From Cloeon dipterum (lineage: Eukaryota; Arthropoda; Insecta; Ephemeroptera; Baetidae), in contig NC_088786.1 of NCBI RefSeq assembly GCF_949628265.1, positions 22,155,681 through 22,219,680 of the forward strand: a DNA stretch of 64,000 nt, written 5' to 3'. The notes beneath the pieces are model-generated. The model was not told where the DNA came from, ran no database searches, and saw only the letters and a program-made list of their open reading frames with translations. Every line of letters begins with the position of its first letter. Position 1 is the stretch's first letter. Positions 51,981 through 64,000 of the stretch are shown in pieces. The translations under genes and the position numbers were made by a program.

Positions 51981-52012
51981 GAAATTAATTTTAATTGAAA
52001 TTAATTTTAACT
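51981..52012 (+). repeat. Two-copy 16-base tandem repeat
   Basis: GAAATTAATTTTAATT at 51981-51996 is followed directly by GAAATTAATTTTAACT. The copies differ at one base. The repeat is simple and AT-rich. Confidence 0.85.
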
Positions 52013-55000
52013 TAAAGTTAGGAACATAAAAACTTGGCATAAGCACTTAACGAAACGTAAAAGTAAATTTTCTTACGCGCGCATCTATCATTTACCACCA
52101 GATAACATTTTAAGCTTACAAAACTAAAAACGGTTTAAATGCTGCCAAGTAGACACAAACACGCCAAGCAGTAATTCAAATTATTACGATGATACAATCA
52201 GTTAAGTGTACATATAAAAAAGGAGCTATAGTCTTACAATCTCAAGTTCATTCATCCACATTTAATTTAAAAAGTTACTCAACGTCTTATTTATGACGAA
52301 AATAAAAGAAATCATCGAAGGTTATATTAAATTATGTCTAAAAAGATGAAATTTAGATCAGTGTAAAACAAAATTCGAAATTAGGCATGAAAATTCTATA
52401 TGCTCTCGTTTAATGGTGGTAGGCGCGTGATTTAATAAAGACAGGCTTAAGGCCTGTGTGTCAACTCAATCAAACTCTCCGTCTCGTCCTGCAACGCATT
52501 AAACCGCTCGACGGGGGTTGAATTAACAGGGTGGCCTCATTACCTGCGCTCGCACGCGTCACACCCTACGACTGCCAATTACCTGAGCGAGACCACCGTT
52601 CGCATTCAAATTGATGCTAATCCAGTGCACCCGATCGGAACTCGGTCGTCGGTTCAGCGTGTCAGCGAAAAAATCAACTCTGCCTGGTGATGCATTGGCG
52701 GTCTAATTGAGGGTGGAAACGAGTTCGAGGACGCACGGCTTGAAATATATGTTCTGCCTGTCAAATTTGAGAATTTGCAGAGATACGGAGAAGCCAAAAT
52801 TTTAAGATGCCTTATTCTGAAAATATATACAGGTTTTTTTGGAAATATACTACACAGATGGTGTTTTAAATTAGGGTGATTTTTTCGATCACTTTTTAAA
52901 AAATATTTAAGATTTATTCTATGCTCCAAATGAAATTGGACTATTTTTTCAAATTTCCACTGCCAAAATTCACCTGTTTGAGATATATCTTTAAAAGATG
53001 TGCAGCTTGTCAGTTTATTTTCCATCTTTCTGACGTAGTACCCTCAGGACATGTTTTTCCCTGATATCTCCTCATGGATTCGGTTTGTGTTCGCTTATTC
53101 TCTGGTCTACAAAATTCACGGTTAATTTCATCCATTGGCTGGGGGCGATTTGTGAAACAGGGCAAGTCGCATTCAAACACAAAAACTGTCATTGCTCTGC
53201 GAGCACAACAAAATCGCACTTTCTGACATAAAAAGTCTAACTTCAGATACGATTTTGTATTTGCAATTTTACTCCATACTATTTCTTTTCAGACAAAGCG
53301 ACTAAGTGTTTTTAAATCAAGATATGTGAAAACATTGAATAATTGAAGAGAAAATCGTTAACCCTTTCCTTCCTTTCTGACTGTTTTGTACTGCAATCAT
53401 TTTGCAATTTTATTAGATTATTAATTAATTTTAAAAATCGTTTTAAATAAAGGATTAAAAACACTCAAGGTCTTCCCAATCCTTCCCAGCTCAATGATAT
53501 GAGATATGATTAATATTTGTTGCATCACTTTAGATAGAGGCATAATAAAAACAGATGTCAGTTTCAAAGAAGGGTTTTTATTACTCATTCCACCTAAGGT
53601 AGTTTCCAGATTGATATTCAGACACGCGTATTCAATTTACCTTGCGTGGAAGCGGATGGTCATGTCGTCCCCAAGGTACTATTTACAACTGAGTGCAGCA
53701 GGAAGGAAGTTTCTATTTTAGGAGTCAATCACTTTTGCCAGCCAGGAGACTTATTACAGGGGAGAGGCTGTAAACTTAACACAAAGGGGCCGACGATGCG
53801 GTTGGTCACTCTCCTATTTGGCCGATGAGTGCGCGAGAGAACGTTTCATTCCGCGCAACGAGCACCCACGAGCGGAGAACAATTTGCCGCCCCCCTTTTC
53901 CCATTTAATATTGTCCGCAGCAAAAAGTCCGCTTCAATTATATAAGCGCGTCGGTTCAGATTGCCTCTATTTATTTGATTTCCATCGTAAAGTGCACCGC
54001 CTCATCTGCGCTCTATTATTTCATTCCTCTCTCGCGACAACGCCTGCATTTGCAATTGAAATAGGATTTTCTGTTCTATACGACGATATATTGATTAATT
54101 TGTAATGGCATAACTGTAAGTTACGAGCACGATTTGTCAGCTAGCGAATTGCAATTTATAGATCTATCGATGCGTATGCATGCTGTGCAATTTTGCATGT
54201 TGGGCAAAAGCAGCGACACAGCGCACCAGTGATTACTGAGCGGTGATAGCAACTGCAAAGCAAAACCTATTTCACTGTCAATTCAAAATTTGTGATTTAT
54301 TCAAATCATCTAATGCCACAACACAACTAAAGCTCGATTGTCTACTCATCGCGTTGTGATAGAGTTTCCCCTTCCAATCTTAAAATGGTTTAAATGCAGA
54401 TAGGAAAATTGTTTAACCTTCGCAAATGTACACTGAAATTATTTTCTCATTAAGGAAAAATTAACTAAATCAGTCCATGATTTTTTTGAGACGTAGAAAT
54501 TTTCAGTTTGCAAACTAGGCTAGATATTGAAAGAAAACATGCATTCAAAATTGTTCTCTTTAAGGTTTAAACCACAGTACATGGTACAAATGGCGGGCGT
54601 GGACGGGCAAATTCTACGCATTAAGTTAATTACCGCCTCGCCTCGATGGTTCCCAATTTTATTATTGATTGGAGCTTGGGAGAGTTGCTAGTGCGGCGGC
54701 GGTGCTTTATTACCTGTGCGTAACACGATACAACAGGTGCGCTCAAACCTTTAATTACGCTCGCCAGATATTACTAGCTGAACTCTGTTCCGTGACACAC
54801 ATAGACGCAGTTTTCATCACGCTACATGGATTCCCCACCGAAGCACATCAAATATTAACCGAGCAGCTATTCGACTGGAAGTTTGGCCGAGGGAAGATAA
54901 ACACAAAATGGAAAGCGACTAAATATTTCCTCTAAATTTGGCTCGGCTCTCATTCCTGAAGCAAAATTAATACTGATAATGATGAATTCAGATTGGGGAT

Positions 55001-55903
55001 AAAATCCAATAAATAAAAATGGGGAAACGTGGCTTCCGTCAATTATTTGACCTGGCAGGTTCCAGAGACAGAAGCAAATTTCAGGGTGATTGGATTTTTA
55101 TCGATTATTCACGGTTCAATTTACCAGATTTTTTATTTTTAAATATTATACCTATTATAAAAAATGTTACAAATCTTCAGCAAAATCCAGCAGCTATTAC
55201 TCTTTTAAAATAAGTTTATCATTATCATTTGGCTCATCTTTCATAAGTTTTGTTCATTTTATACCGACTTTCAACTGTCTAATAGTGCAATTCAAATAAT
55301 GTACAGAAGTGCTTTAAAATCAATCCTTTGTTTTAATTCGCGCACCCTGAAATTCACGTTTAAAATTACATTATTTTCTAGTTCCAAACTGACTCTGTGA
55401 GAACGTATTCGCGATATCCACCAATTGTTGGCGGCTCTTTTGCAAGAATTCCGTGCAGCAACACATGCCCAACAAATATTTGGCTTTTGATCGTTTACGG
55501 TTCAAATAATATTGCTGCTGTTGTATTCGCGGTCCAAGCCGAGCAGTCAGCAGTGCGTGATGTTTGTTTGGTGGAACACACGGCGCGAAATACATGGCCG
55601 AGGCCCGGCTGCCTCCATCCAGCCTTTCCAAGTGTGCGCAAATATTTTGATGTGCGTTGCAGATCAATCGCTTCGTGGTATGGTGGCACACGCCGATGCT
55701 CTCTTGCCGCTACGAAAACAAAATTTGTCTGCGTCTCTTTTTTGTTTGGTGTGGAAACGAAATCTCTCTGATTTATTGTTGATTATTTGAACAATCGCAT
55801 GAGATGGACATACAATTATTCCATTTCCTCGTCGAAGCGATGGAAGTTTTGTGTTTGATCTGTTTTAAGACGAAATGGTACTCTCCACCAAACAAAAAAA
55901 ATG

Positions 55904-55934
55904 ATTAACTCAATCCCCTAAGGATTGAGTTAAT
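55904..55934. repeat. Perfect 13-base inverted repeat with 5-base loop
   Basis: ATTAACTCAATCC at 55904-55916, loop CCTAA, and GGATTGAGTTAAT at 55922-55934. The arms are perfectly complementary. It could be a small hairpin, a palindromic protein site or a fossil of a transposon inverted repeat. No coding region is nearby. Confidence 0.85.
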
Positions 55935-56999
55935 GCCGAAGTTGTTTGGATTTAAAGTTAAGAATATTGCTACTCAATTTATTGCAACATCAAGAAGAAA
56001 AAAAGCAAAAACATCAATTGGAAAAAAAGGTAAATTAGTCTGTTCAGTGTGTGGAGAAAACTAATCGCCAAGTTAAATATTTAGGCAGCGCAGCGTTTTC
56101 GAAAATAGTAGCTGCAAGGTTTGTGTGATTTTACTGCTTTTAAAATTGCGAGAACTGTCTCCCTTGAAAAATCCTTAATTTATTTCAATGCAAGAAGATT
56201 CCCTATGTGATAAGGTGTACCGTTTGGTGGATGTTGACTAAATAAAATAAAAACCAAGCATCTAGAATATTTGTCGTCAATAAATAGCAAGGCCTCTATA
56301 ATCCGCAATGTTGCCAATTGTAATATAATTCAGAAATAACTCTAATTTGAATTTTTACTGTAGAGCTTGTTCCTCTTTAGATGAGTCCAAAATTATGTAA
56401 ATAGTTTCATTTTCAAAAAATCAACTAAATTCACTACGTGTTGCCGCCAACAACGTAGAAAAATATAATTTATAAATTACTTTAAAATAGCTTCGATCTT
56501 GTAATTGAACTTCATTGTGGTTATTTCATTGTGAATAATTTCAATAAAACATTTCCTGCATTCCTGCACGAGGTTTCTCAAAATGTTTCTTTTTAACGAA
56601 ACTATAAAAAAATATTAAAAATTTAGGTTAATGCTGGCTAGTTGGAACGGTAATTTTTTGCTAACAACGTGATAAGACTTTATCCAGGAAAGCAAACACT
56701 TGAAACTGGCACAGACTGAGGTCCAATTCCAGATTTGGCTTTAAGTTTATGAATCAATCGTCTATTGACACTATACTTTTTTAAACCAATTCAAATTTTC
56801 ACGTGTTGCTAAAAGCAGTTTCCCTGCCTTCTAAAACTGTTATTCAAGATGACGTGTTTAAAAATTGCTTCCAATCGATACGACTAAATGAACGCCCAAA
56901 ATCCTGTTAGTAAAATCAAACGAAATTTTTGCTGGCAGAAGCTGAGCGAGGTGCCTCCGACTATGCAACGTGCCATGCTGCGATGCTCATCGTGTTGCA

Positions 57000-57870
57000 T
57001 AAGTGGGCTAGACGGCAGGCGCTCCGGCACTAACAAGCGCCAATCAGCCGGCAATTTCATAACGCCGCGGCGACAGCCTTTCAGCGACGCGTCGACTCCA
57101 AAGCAAGAGGCACCGCCCAAGGTCCCACCGTAAATTATCTCACTGGGCCGTGAAATTTCCAAATTGATTTTCGCGGGCAAGGGGTGAGTGCTGCGTGTGG
57201 TGTCCATGGCAACCACGGCGGCCCAGCAGTCTCTCGAGATTTTTTTCGAGACCACCACCGTGCGCACAGACGTCACGCAAACAAACCCTCAAATTTTGGG
57301 GCCAGAGTGTTGGCCGCGCGGCACGTGGGGTTGCAGAGGCCGACGCGAGTCGATCAGCGGGTTAAAGGAGACTATCCGCGGAGAGCACTTCGGCACGTTG
57401 GGCCGGAGCGGCGAACAGCTGCTGACGCCGTCAGCTTTTTGGAGTGGCCCGCCGTGCATAATGGCAGGCTGTTGTGCGGCGGCATCTCGATATTGTGTAT
57501 CGTCATCACAAATTAGCGCGACACACGCCCCAGAAACGCGTTTTCGTTTATCGCTCGAGTGCTGTGTCAATCCGACGGCCGCGCTGCTGATATCGCTGCT
57601 GTTTCGTGCTCCTCGATTTCCTCTGCCAAATTAAACACTCGAAACGGAGTAATCTGCGATTCGGCGCCACTTTGCACGCGCGCCGCCCCGAGGGAGCAAC
57701 TCTCGGAAAAAGCAGAGAGACTCATTTGAGCGACAGATGAGAGAGGGCAGAACTCATATTATACGCCAATCTTGGCGCGTTCACTTGTTAGTGCTCCTAC
57801 AAAGTAATAGGTGTCGGGCTCTGAGCCATCCGCGAGCAGTGCCCGCCGCTGCTGTCTCTCTTTAACCACA
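57000..57870. promoter_or_regulatory. GC-rich island, candidate promoter or enhancer
   Basis: About 870 bases clearly richer in G and C, with many CpG dinucleotides, set in AT-rich DNA. Frames stay open on both strands at once, the sign of composition rather than coding. It may be a promoter for a KChIP isoform or an enhancer; no donor in the needed phase was found inside it. Confidence 0.28.
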
Positions 57871-59199
57871 AAAGGGCCCAGCACGCCGGCCAAATTGCGG
57901 GCAATTAAGTAATTGGAGAGCTATGTTTGAGATTTCCTCAAGATAGATTTTCAAGATTATCCTTCGGATTTTAAGGCCGACATTCTAATATCAAATCCGT
58001 TCGCAACACTTGAACGAGAAACTTCTACGAACATTATTTTAACGTTCCTGTTGATTTCAGGGAGGATTTTTTGCAGGTTTACACTATTGGAGCACACATG
58101 AAATATGACAGTGTTCAATGACTGGAGTAAATTGTTCTTTTTGGAGTTCAAGAATTATGACGATGATTTTTGGAGAAATAACGAAAGGCATTAAATGGAA
58201 AATTTACTGATGATTGTAGAAACATACTCTAGATAGATTGATAATTTATTAAACACCAACGGTGTACTACTATTGACAAAGTTATAAGAAGAGTGAAATA
58301 TTATATGTTACAATTACTGTAACTTTTCTTATTCTTGCACGAGGCAGCTTGAGATAGTGAGAAGACAAAATACTTAGTGAAAAAGAATAAAGAAAGACAC
58401 TAAATGAATTTTTAATTATACAAGCACTTTTCAGGGAAGCAAAACATACATATATTGATTTTAACCACAGTTAAAGATAAAATTAAAAGTGTAGTATTTT
58501 ACTGTTTGACAATTTCAGAAAATAAATTTTGTCACTTTTAGAATGTTTTCTTAAGTAAGTATAAGAGCTGAAAAAATTAGTTTTATAATTAAATCAGACT
58601 TGTCCTTGTTGGTTGAGAGTTAAGGCTAAATATTTCTCAACTTATATGTTACAACAAATCAGAATAAACGCATTTCTTGAGTGAAAACTCCTTCAAGTCG
58701 TTTATTTTTTTATATAAATTGCAATGACATTAGGTGGTAATTTTCTAATTATTTTGGATTTCTTGCCATTTTTTTAAAATCAAAAAGACGTTTGAAAATT
58801 AGTATGTCATTTATTTGATTTTATTGTTTTAAAGTAGAGAGTAATCTATTACCGAAAATGTATGCTGCTTGGCGTTTAATTGCCGCTTGCCGTTTAATCG
58901 TGAGTCGTGGCCTTGACTAAAAAAAACTATCCACCCCCACTGCACCTAAAAAGTTTCCACGCCATTTCTAACTGGCAGGAGAAGGAAAATTGAAGATATT
59001 TAAATAGCTTACACCCATATTTAATGCCAATGTATTGAAAAAACTTGAAGATTTAATTTCGATGTTTTAAATGCCTGAAATTTTTACGGGCTTAGATATT
59101 AGAAAAAATGTTTAATTTCGAAAACTTTACAAAATCAGTTCACCATTTCATAAATCTTGTTTCTAATTTACAGTGTTTACACAATTCCAGCCGGTGTCA

Positions 59200-59900
59200 A
59201 ACTAACACGAAGCCGATATTGTGCAATATCAATATGCCCGTGTCAACACATGACGAATTTACGAGCGCACAATTAAACCGACCGAGCTGAAAGGTGTTTG
59301 TGATTGATGGCGAGCGAACAATAAAACAAAACGGGCGCGCTCACGGCAGAGGACGCGTCCGATATTATATTCACGGCGGCCGGTATAGAAAAAAGCTCAG
59401 GAGGAAAGAGCTCGGCACGGCAGCACTCATTACTCTTTTGTGTTTGTTTCAAGTACCGCCGCAGTGGTTCAGATGTGGCATAATTGGCACACCACTGGCA
59501 GGGTTAGTGACCACGCAGTGACCTCGACAAGGTTGTCTTGGGGCCTAAGGGGGTCCAGCTCACAGGAAATATTCGCAGCAGCCGCCGCGGGACTTTTTGC
59601 CAAAGCTGAATCAGCGCGCACACATGCACACTCACAATAAACGTTGGTCAGATACGGCGGCCGCAAAACAAAAAGCCTGGCCTTATAATTGCCGGCCGGC
59701 ACAGGAATGCACTCTCGCATAATGAGGACGGTCGCGGCCTTTCTGAATTTTCCGCAATGCCTCGCTGCCCTCTCCCCCGGGGACGGCGGATGCTCTTGGA
59801 AATCCCTGGACAGCAGCCGCAAAGAGGAGGAAGGAACTAAAATCTGCCGCCGAGTGCAGAGCAATTGTGCGACTCGTGCGTGACTCATCCGTCTAAAGTT
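59200..59900. promoter_or_regulatory. GC-rich island 2, candidate regulatory element
   Basis: A second GC-richer block with CpG-rich stretches (CGGCGGCCGG, GGCGGCCGC). No exon can be supported. It belongs to the series of islands in the KChIP upstream interval. Confidence 0.25.
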
Positions 59901-61229
59901 ATTCCAAATTTCCTTGTCCCTTTTGTTAATGACTGAGGTTCGTCTAAAGGGTGAATGGCATTTTAGCTCGTTGGAAGGACAGTTGAATTCGTTGAGCACA
60001 AACACCCATTGAATGATAAAAATCTGAGCGAGCCAAATTTTTGATGCGCGAAAAATGCACCGGTGTTTTTGAAAAATACGTAACTGGATTTTACAAAACT
60101 CACGGGATAATTAAGAGTACATTAAACTGCATAAACTGATTGTACTAATCATTCCAAGAGCGCTTTGATTATTATTTTTCCAAAACTACCCAGGATTAAC
60201 TGGCTGAACTTAGTCTAATCTAATACTACACTTCTATGAGATTTGTAGGTACTTCGTGGTGACGTTAATTTACTAATCTCGGAACTTTGATTGAAAAATT
60301 GTGACCTCTACTAAATTATACATATTGTTATTTAAGCCAATACCAACTCAAGTCGATTAAATTACAGATATAATTAGAATCTTAAAATGTGAATAAAGCC
60401 AATTATCTGCGACCAAAATGGGAAGGTCCCTCAGGAGTTTCAAATTTTGGAAATTATTTCTACGCTATTTTTTTTAGATTTTTTAACTTTTACATCAGAA
60501 CGAATAAAAACTGTAAATTACTATTTTTAGAGCCGAAATTTTCGCTGAAATATCGTATGAATATATTTTCTTTAGACAATTTCATTGGTAGGAATCAATG
60601 TACCAAATTTATTATTTGTATTTATAGAAAACCTTTGCTCAAAAGGAGAAATAGTTTTGTATGAAAATGTGTTATTAAGGCTGAATTTGCTCATATATGA
60701 ATTTAATTCTATTGTAAATGTTGCACCCTAAGGAAGAGGAAAGGTAGAAGATAAGTGATTATTCATCCCTATTACACCTTTTTAACAGTTAATTTAATTT
60801 GTAGCTTAAAATTTTGGCAAGATGCATAATTTGTGTATTTAAAAAAATATATTTTACGCGCCAATATTTTACAAAAATTTAACCAAAATATAAATATTTC
60901 TAATTTAATTATACTTCAGTTTCCCGAACAGTTAATCGTGTTGAATATCAACTTTTTATTTATTAGAGAAAAGCTGGCTGATTTTCAAAAATGACCTCAA
61001 CCGTGCAAAGCTTTCAGGAATCGCAAACAATTTTGAAGATAAAAAATATCATTTTATTTCAAGAACGGCAGAAATTTGGCTCAATAAAAATATAATGCTG
61101 CTATGTTGACCCAATAGCTCGATTTTAGAGTGCCAATAAACAACTGTAAAATTTTAAAATTTCACCAACGATACCGTTTTATGAATCATATTTCTATCGA
61201 ATCGACGTATTGGCAGCCATTTTTCACCT

Positions 61230-62100
61230 TTTCTGCAAATCAATCGGAAGGAGGCCGCGCATTCTCGCATGATATGCATTTTGTTAGTATTCAGCAGAGT
61301 TGCAGAGAAAATGCCTCTGATGGGAATGTCAACTAGTGGTCGCGGATCCACACAAATGCGTGCGTACATAGTCGCACTCTACTCCGCTCTACTCGTCATT
61401 TTGTTCGCGGAAAATCTGACGCTCCCGCTCGAAAAAGTGTCAGCACGTCCGAGGCTGACCAACTTTCACGAAATCGGCCCAGACAGCGTGACATGGAAAT
61501 AATGCTGCTGTGACATTATGTCTCATCAGGTTCGTTCACCCAAAATGCGCGTGTGACTGCTCTCTCCGAGTGTGTACAAAACTAATTGAGCAAGCCGGAC
61601 CGCTACTTAAAAATACCTGCCCATCTTTCTCTTTTTCCCAGACGGACAGTTACTTAACCATCGTGTGCGAGCGTTCGACCACAAACGCATGCATGTCTGA
61701 CAGACACAAATTCGAAAACCGAGGTGAGAGAGGAAACGGAGAAAAAACGCACTTTGCGCGGCGACTCGGCCGCCGCGCGGCAATTATCTGGCCGGCCGGC
61801 CGGCCGACGGAGACGCGGTGCGCTCTTTTTGCTCCGCGAATCCCACACACGTACGTATGGCCGCTGCTCGCAGCTTATTATTGGACATACCTCTCAGCGG
61901 CGGCCAGACCAATCGACTCAGAGAACGGCCTCTTACATTCATTAAAACAAAGATGGTGTATAATCAATTAAGAAAGAATGACACTCATTGGTGGTCCCTT
62001 GCTTTTGCCGTGGGCGCAATTTCGCTCGCAGAGTCCCAGACAGACCATCCGCTGGGGACATCTGTATCACTCTTCCGCCGTCTCTAGACGCAAGTCATTG
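61230..62100. promoter_or_regulatory. GC-rich island 3 with a GGCCGGCC palindrome run
   Basis: The block includes GGCCGGCCGGCCGG near 61790 and a high CpG density, about 0.8 kb downstream (in KChIP sense) of the exon at 62894-62977. It may be an enhancer or a downstream promoter. The 153-codon frame through it is not protein-like. Confidence 0.28.
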
Positions 62101-62893
62101 CGTCCTCAGATTTGAGCAGACGCATACTCATTCATTTTTATGAAATATAAAACGCTCATAAATATGTTTTCATTTATTAATTAACATGAAAGAAATCATT
62201 TAATTTCCTAAAATTATTTGCTGCCCTTGAGGGTCTCTAATAGTACGGTGTTTTCCCTCAAGAAGGTTTAGGATTCAAAATTATGTTTCCCGCACCCAAA
62301 TTCAAAAGAAGCTATTCTAAAAACAGGCACAATAAATATTGAATTAAAATCTTAAATATATATTCGGGTTGTGCCTTCTGCACTATCCATAAGGGCAAGA
62401 GCCCGACAGTAAAAAAATCTTGGTTTTACCCTAAAAAAACTTAAATTATAAAAAACGGTTTTAATTAATTGAAAAATGTCTGCTTTAAAATTAAAAATTG
62501 CATAAGATAATTTTCCACATTTTAATTATTTTATGTATTCTAGTTAAAACTTACAATCTATTCTATTATTTTAAACAAACCCTATTTTGTATTATTAGTT
62601 TACCATTTTTTTTAAATTAACTCATTTTTATTTATGTCTGAGTGCAAAAAAATTGTGTGAGAAATCTATTTTATTACAATTGTTCAGTTTTCAAATCATA
62701 TTATGGTAAAATGCTTTCTTAATTCTTAACACTTAAATGGGCTGGGAGGAGTTCAAGGTTCATGCTTATAAAAATTAACCCTTATAAAACTAGAACCCAA
62801 CATATTATCCGCACGAACACGCATAACGCATTATTCCAGTTTTCTGTGAAATAGGCTCTTAATATAGATGTTAAGAAAAGAAGATTTACTCAC

Positions 62894-62977
62894 ATTCAGA
62901 ATTAGATTCGCTGGAAGGCGCCTCTATCATGATGCTACTGTCACCCTTATTGTTATTGCCAACCACTTTTGGAAAAG
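62894..62977 (-). CDS. Upstream coding exon, probably an alternative KChIP N-terminus
   Basis: An 84-base exon on the minus strand sits between a strong acceptor (TTATTTTTCAG) and donor (GAAT|GTGAGT). Only one frame is open. It enters and leaves in phase 1 and encodes FPKVVGNNNKGDSSIMIEAP, then SSESNSE. The out-phase fits the KChIP core exon at 35164, giving SNSEY-SELEELE, and no other minus-strand gene lies between. It needs a further first exon upstream, probably outside the window, unless the internal ATG (SIMIEA) is used. It could instead belong to an unrelated gene nested here. Confidence 0.5.
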
Positions 62978-64000
62978 CTGAAAAATAAGCAGAAATTGCA
63001 CGTCAGAATTTTAGGGCAAAATGAAATTAAAGTTTGGGCAGTAAAGGATAGTTTCAATGGGGGATCGTTGTCACGGCCGTGGCCAAGAATTTGTGTAAAT
63101 CATTAATAACACAGTTTAGTGCGGACACAATTAGTTTGAGGTCGGTTTTTGAAGAAGTTGCTGTCTGGACACACGTAGGCACTGGGATTTGCTCATTTCA
63201 TGCTGCTATTTTCTTAACTGCCAGAGCTGAGCTGTTTATTCCAACTTTCATTCCGCAGAACCTACCTTTCTTCGCCACTTTCTGTATATGTGACGACATG
63301 TCAAAGTACCTCTGGTCTCCATACGAGTCGTCTGCAACAAGTTAGCGCATTCAGCAATCCGCGTCGTTTAAAATCGAATTTCTGCAGTTTTTCAGGTGGC
63401 CACTTTAGGACAGGACAGCAGCGGCGGCGGTGTAATTATGTCGTAATTTTATTCGACATAAAAAAGAGAACGCCAAGCGAGCGTGAGGTGCGTCCGCTGT
63501 GTGTCTGTTGTGTTGTTTAATAATTCAATTCAGAATGTCTGTGAATAAGCGGCACGCAGAAAAAACGCTCAACTTTTGCGGTCGGCGGCGCGGCTCTTTT
63601 AGGTCGGCAAAATCTCTTTCATCCGTCAATATTCTCATCATCGTCGTCATTGGAGGGCCAAAAATTCAGGTGTTTGTGTGTGGCAAGAAATGGCAAAACA
63701 TACATAGCGCTGCGAGCTGACCGACCCATACCGACTAGCCGCTATTTTTGCCGGTCGCCCGCCGGTAATGAAGTAATAATTCTCTTTTCGACCGCGCTCC
63801 TTGCGGCCGCCGTGGCAAAAAAAAAAAAATGCACACCACACTCTCTGCAAACACAAAAAGGTCAAGGGGTTAATGAAGCGTTAGAAAGCCGCCTGCAGCC
63901 GCGGTGGTTGCGCAAATTGGGGGCGGCCGCGCGAGGAGGTGATTAAAGCAGCGGCTAATCGCGTAATTTGCCTCAGAATTGATAATTGTGTGTTGAAAGA
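62978..64000. other. Right end of the window, no gene seen
   Basis: GC-richer DNA from about 63400 to the end, with a poly-A tract near 63817. No exon can be supported on either strand. It may be intron or promoter DNA of the KChIP gene. Confidence 0.4.

Larger units (their letters stand above)
35639..62893 (-). other. 27-kb gene-free interval, probably KChIP intron and regulatory DNA
   Basis: No recognisable protein gene, RNA gene or transposon is found over 27 kb. The longest open frames (43481-44041, 57188-57634, 59469-60005, 61510-61971) lack ATG-led, family-like or spliced structure. If the exon at 62894-62977 belongs to KChIP, the whole interval is one of its introns. GC-richer islands stand out at about 38.0-39.1, 40.9-41.6, 46.6-47.2, 50.9-51.5, 57.0-57.9, 59.2-59.9 and 61.2-62.1 kb, separated by AT-rich DNA. 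Confidence 0.55.

Noticed and set aside
57188-57634. 148-codon + strand open frame
   Set aside because: It lies in a CpG-rich island where both strands are open; composition effect.
59469-60005. 178-codon minus-strand open frame
   Set aside because: Low-complexity Ala runs and no recognisable domain; again in a GC-rich island.
61510-61971. 153-codon + strand open frame
   Set aside because: It crosses the GGCCGGCC palindrome and has competing frames on both strands; not protein-like.

Overview
The window looks like nuclear DNA of an insect. Its coding genes are intron-rich with GT..AG borders. The introns range from about 50 bases to more than 27 kb, and the spacer DNA is AT-rich. The ionotropic receptor at the left end is of the IR93a type, which is known from arthropods. 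I cannot name the species. The dense short introns of the receptor argue against a drosophilid.

Left part (1-16 kb), compact. IR93a lies on the + strand (1568-5863). Its 18 exons join without a break into 899 residues, with a TATA/initiator pair just upstream. A small minus-strand gene (6641-7939) follows, with interchangeable first exons. Then come two coiled-coil genes that I cannot name, transcribed away from each other from a 637-base spacer with two CCAAT boxes: a 397-residue protein on the minus strand (10087-11757) and a 533-residue protein on the + strand (12395-14755).

Middle part (15.4-31 kb). After a 133-base tandem duplication comes PDCD4 on the + strand (16340-29428). It is a two-MA3-domain inhibitor of translation, 487 residues, whose first intron is 10.6 kb. 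Its 3' end faces the 3' end of the next gene.

Right part (31-64 kb). A minus-strand Kv-channel-interacting protein gene (KChIP, neuronal calcium sensor family) has its calcium-binding core between 31058 and 35164. One N-terminal exon is at 35386-35638 and a phase-compatible upstream coding exon is at 62894-62977. The 27 kb between these two exons holds no recognisable gene, and the upstream end of the gene probably lies outside the window. That interval and the large PDCD4 intron carry GC-richer islands in AT-rich DNA, which fits regulatory elements, but this is unproven.

The genes do not form a pathway. The layout is ordinary for insect chromatin: a sensory co-receptor, two possible cytoskeletal or cell-division proteins, a translation regulator and a channel subunit. 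I saw no transposon coding region, tRNA, rRNA or CRISPR array. The least described items are the small alternative-first-exon gene at 6.6-7.9 kb and the possible extra KChIP first exons.
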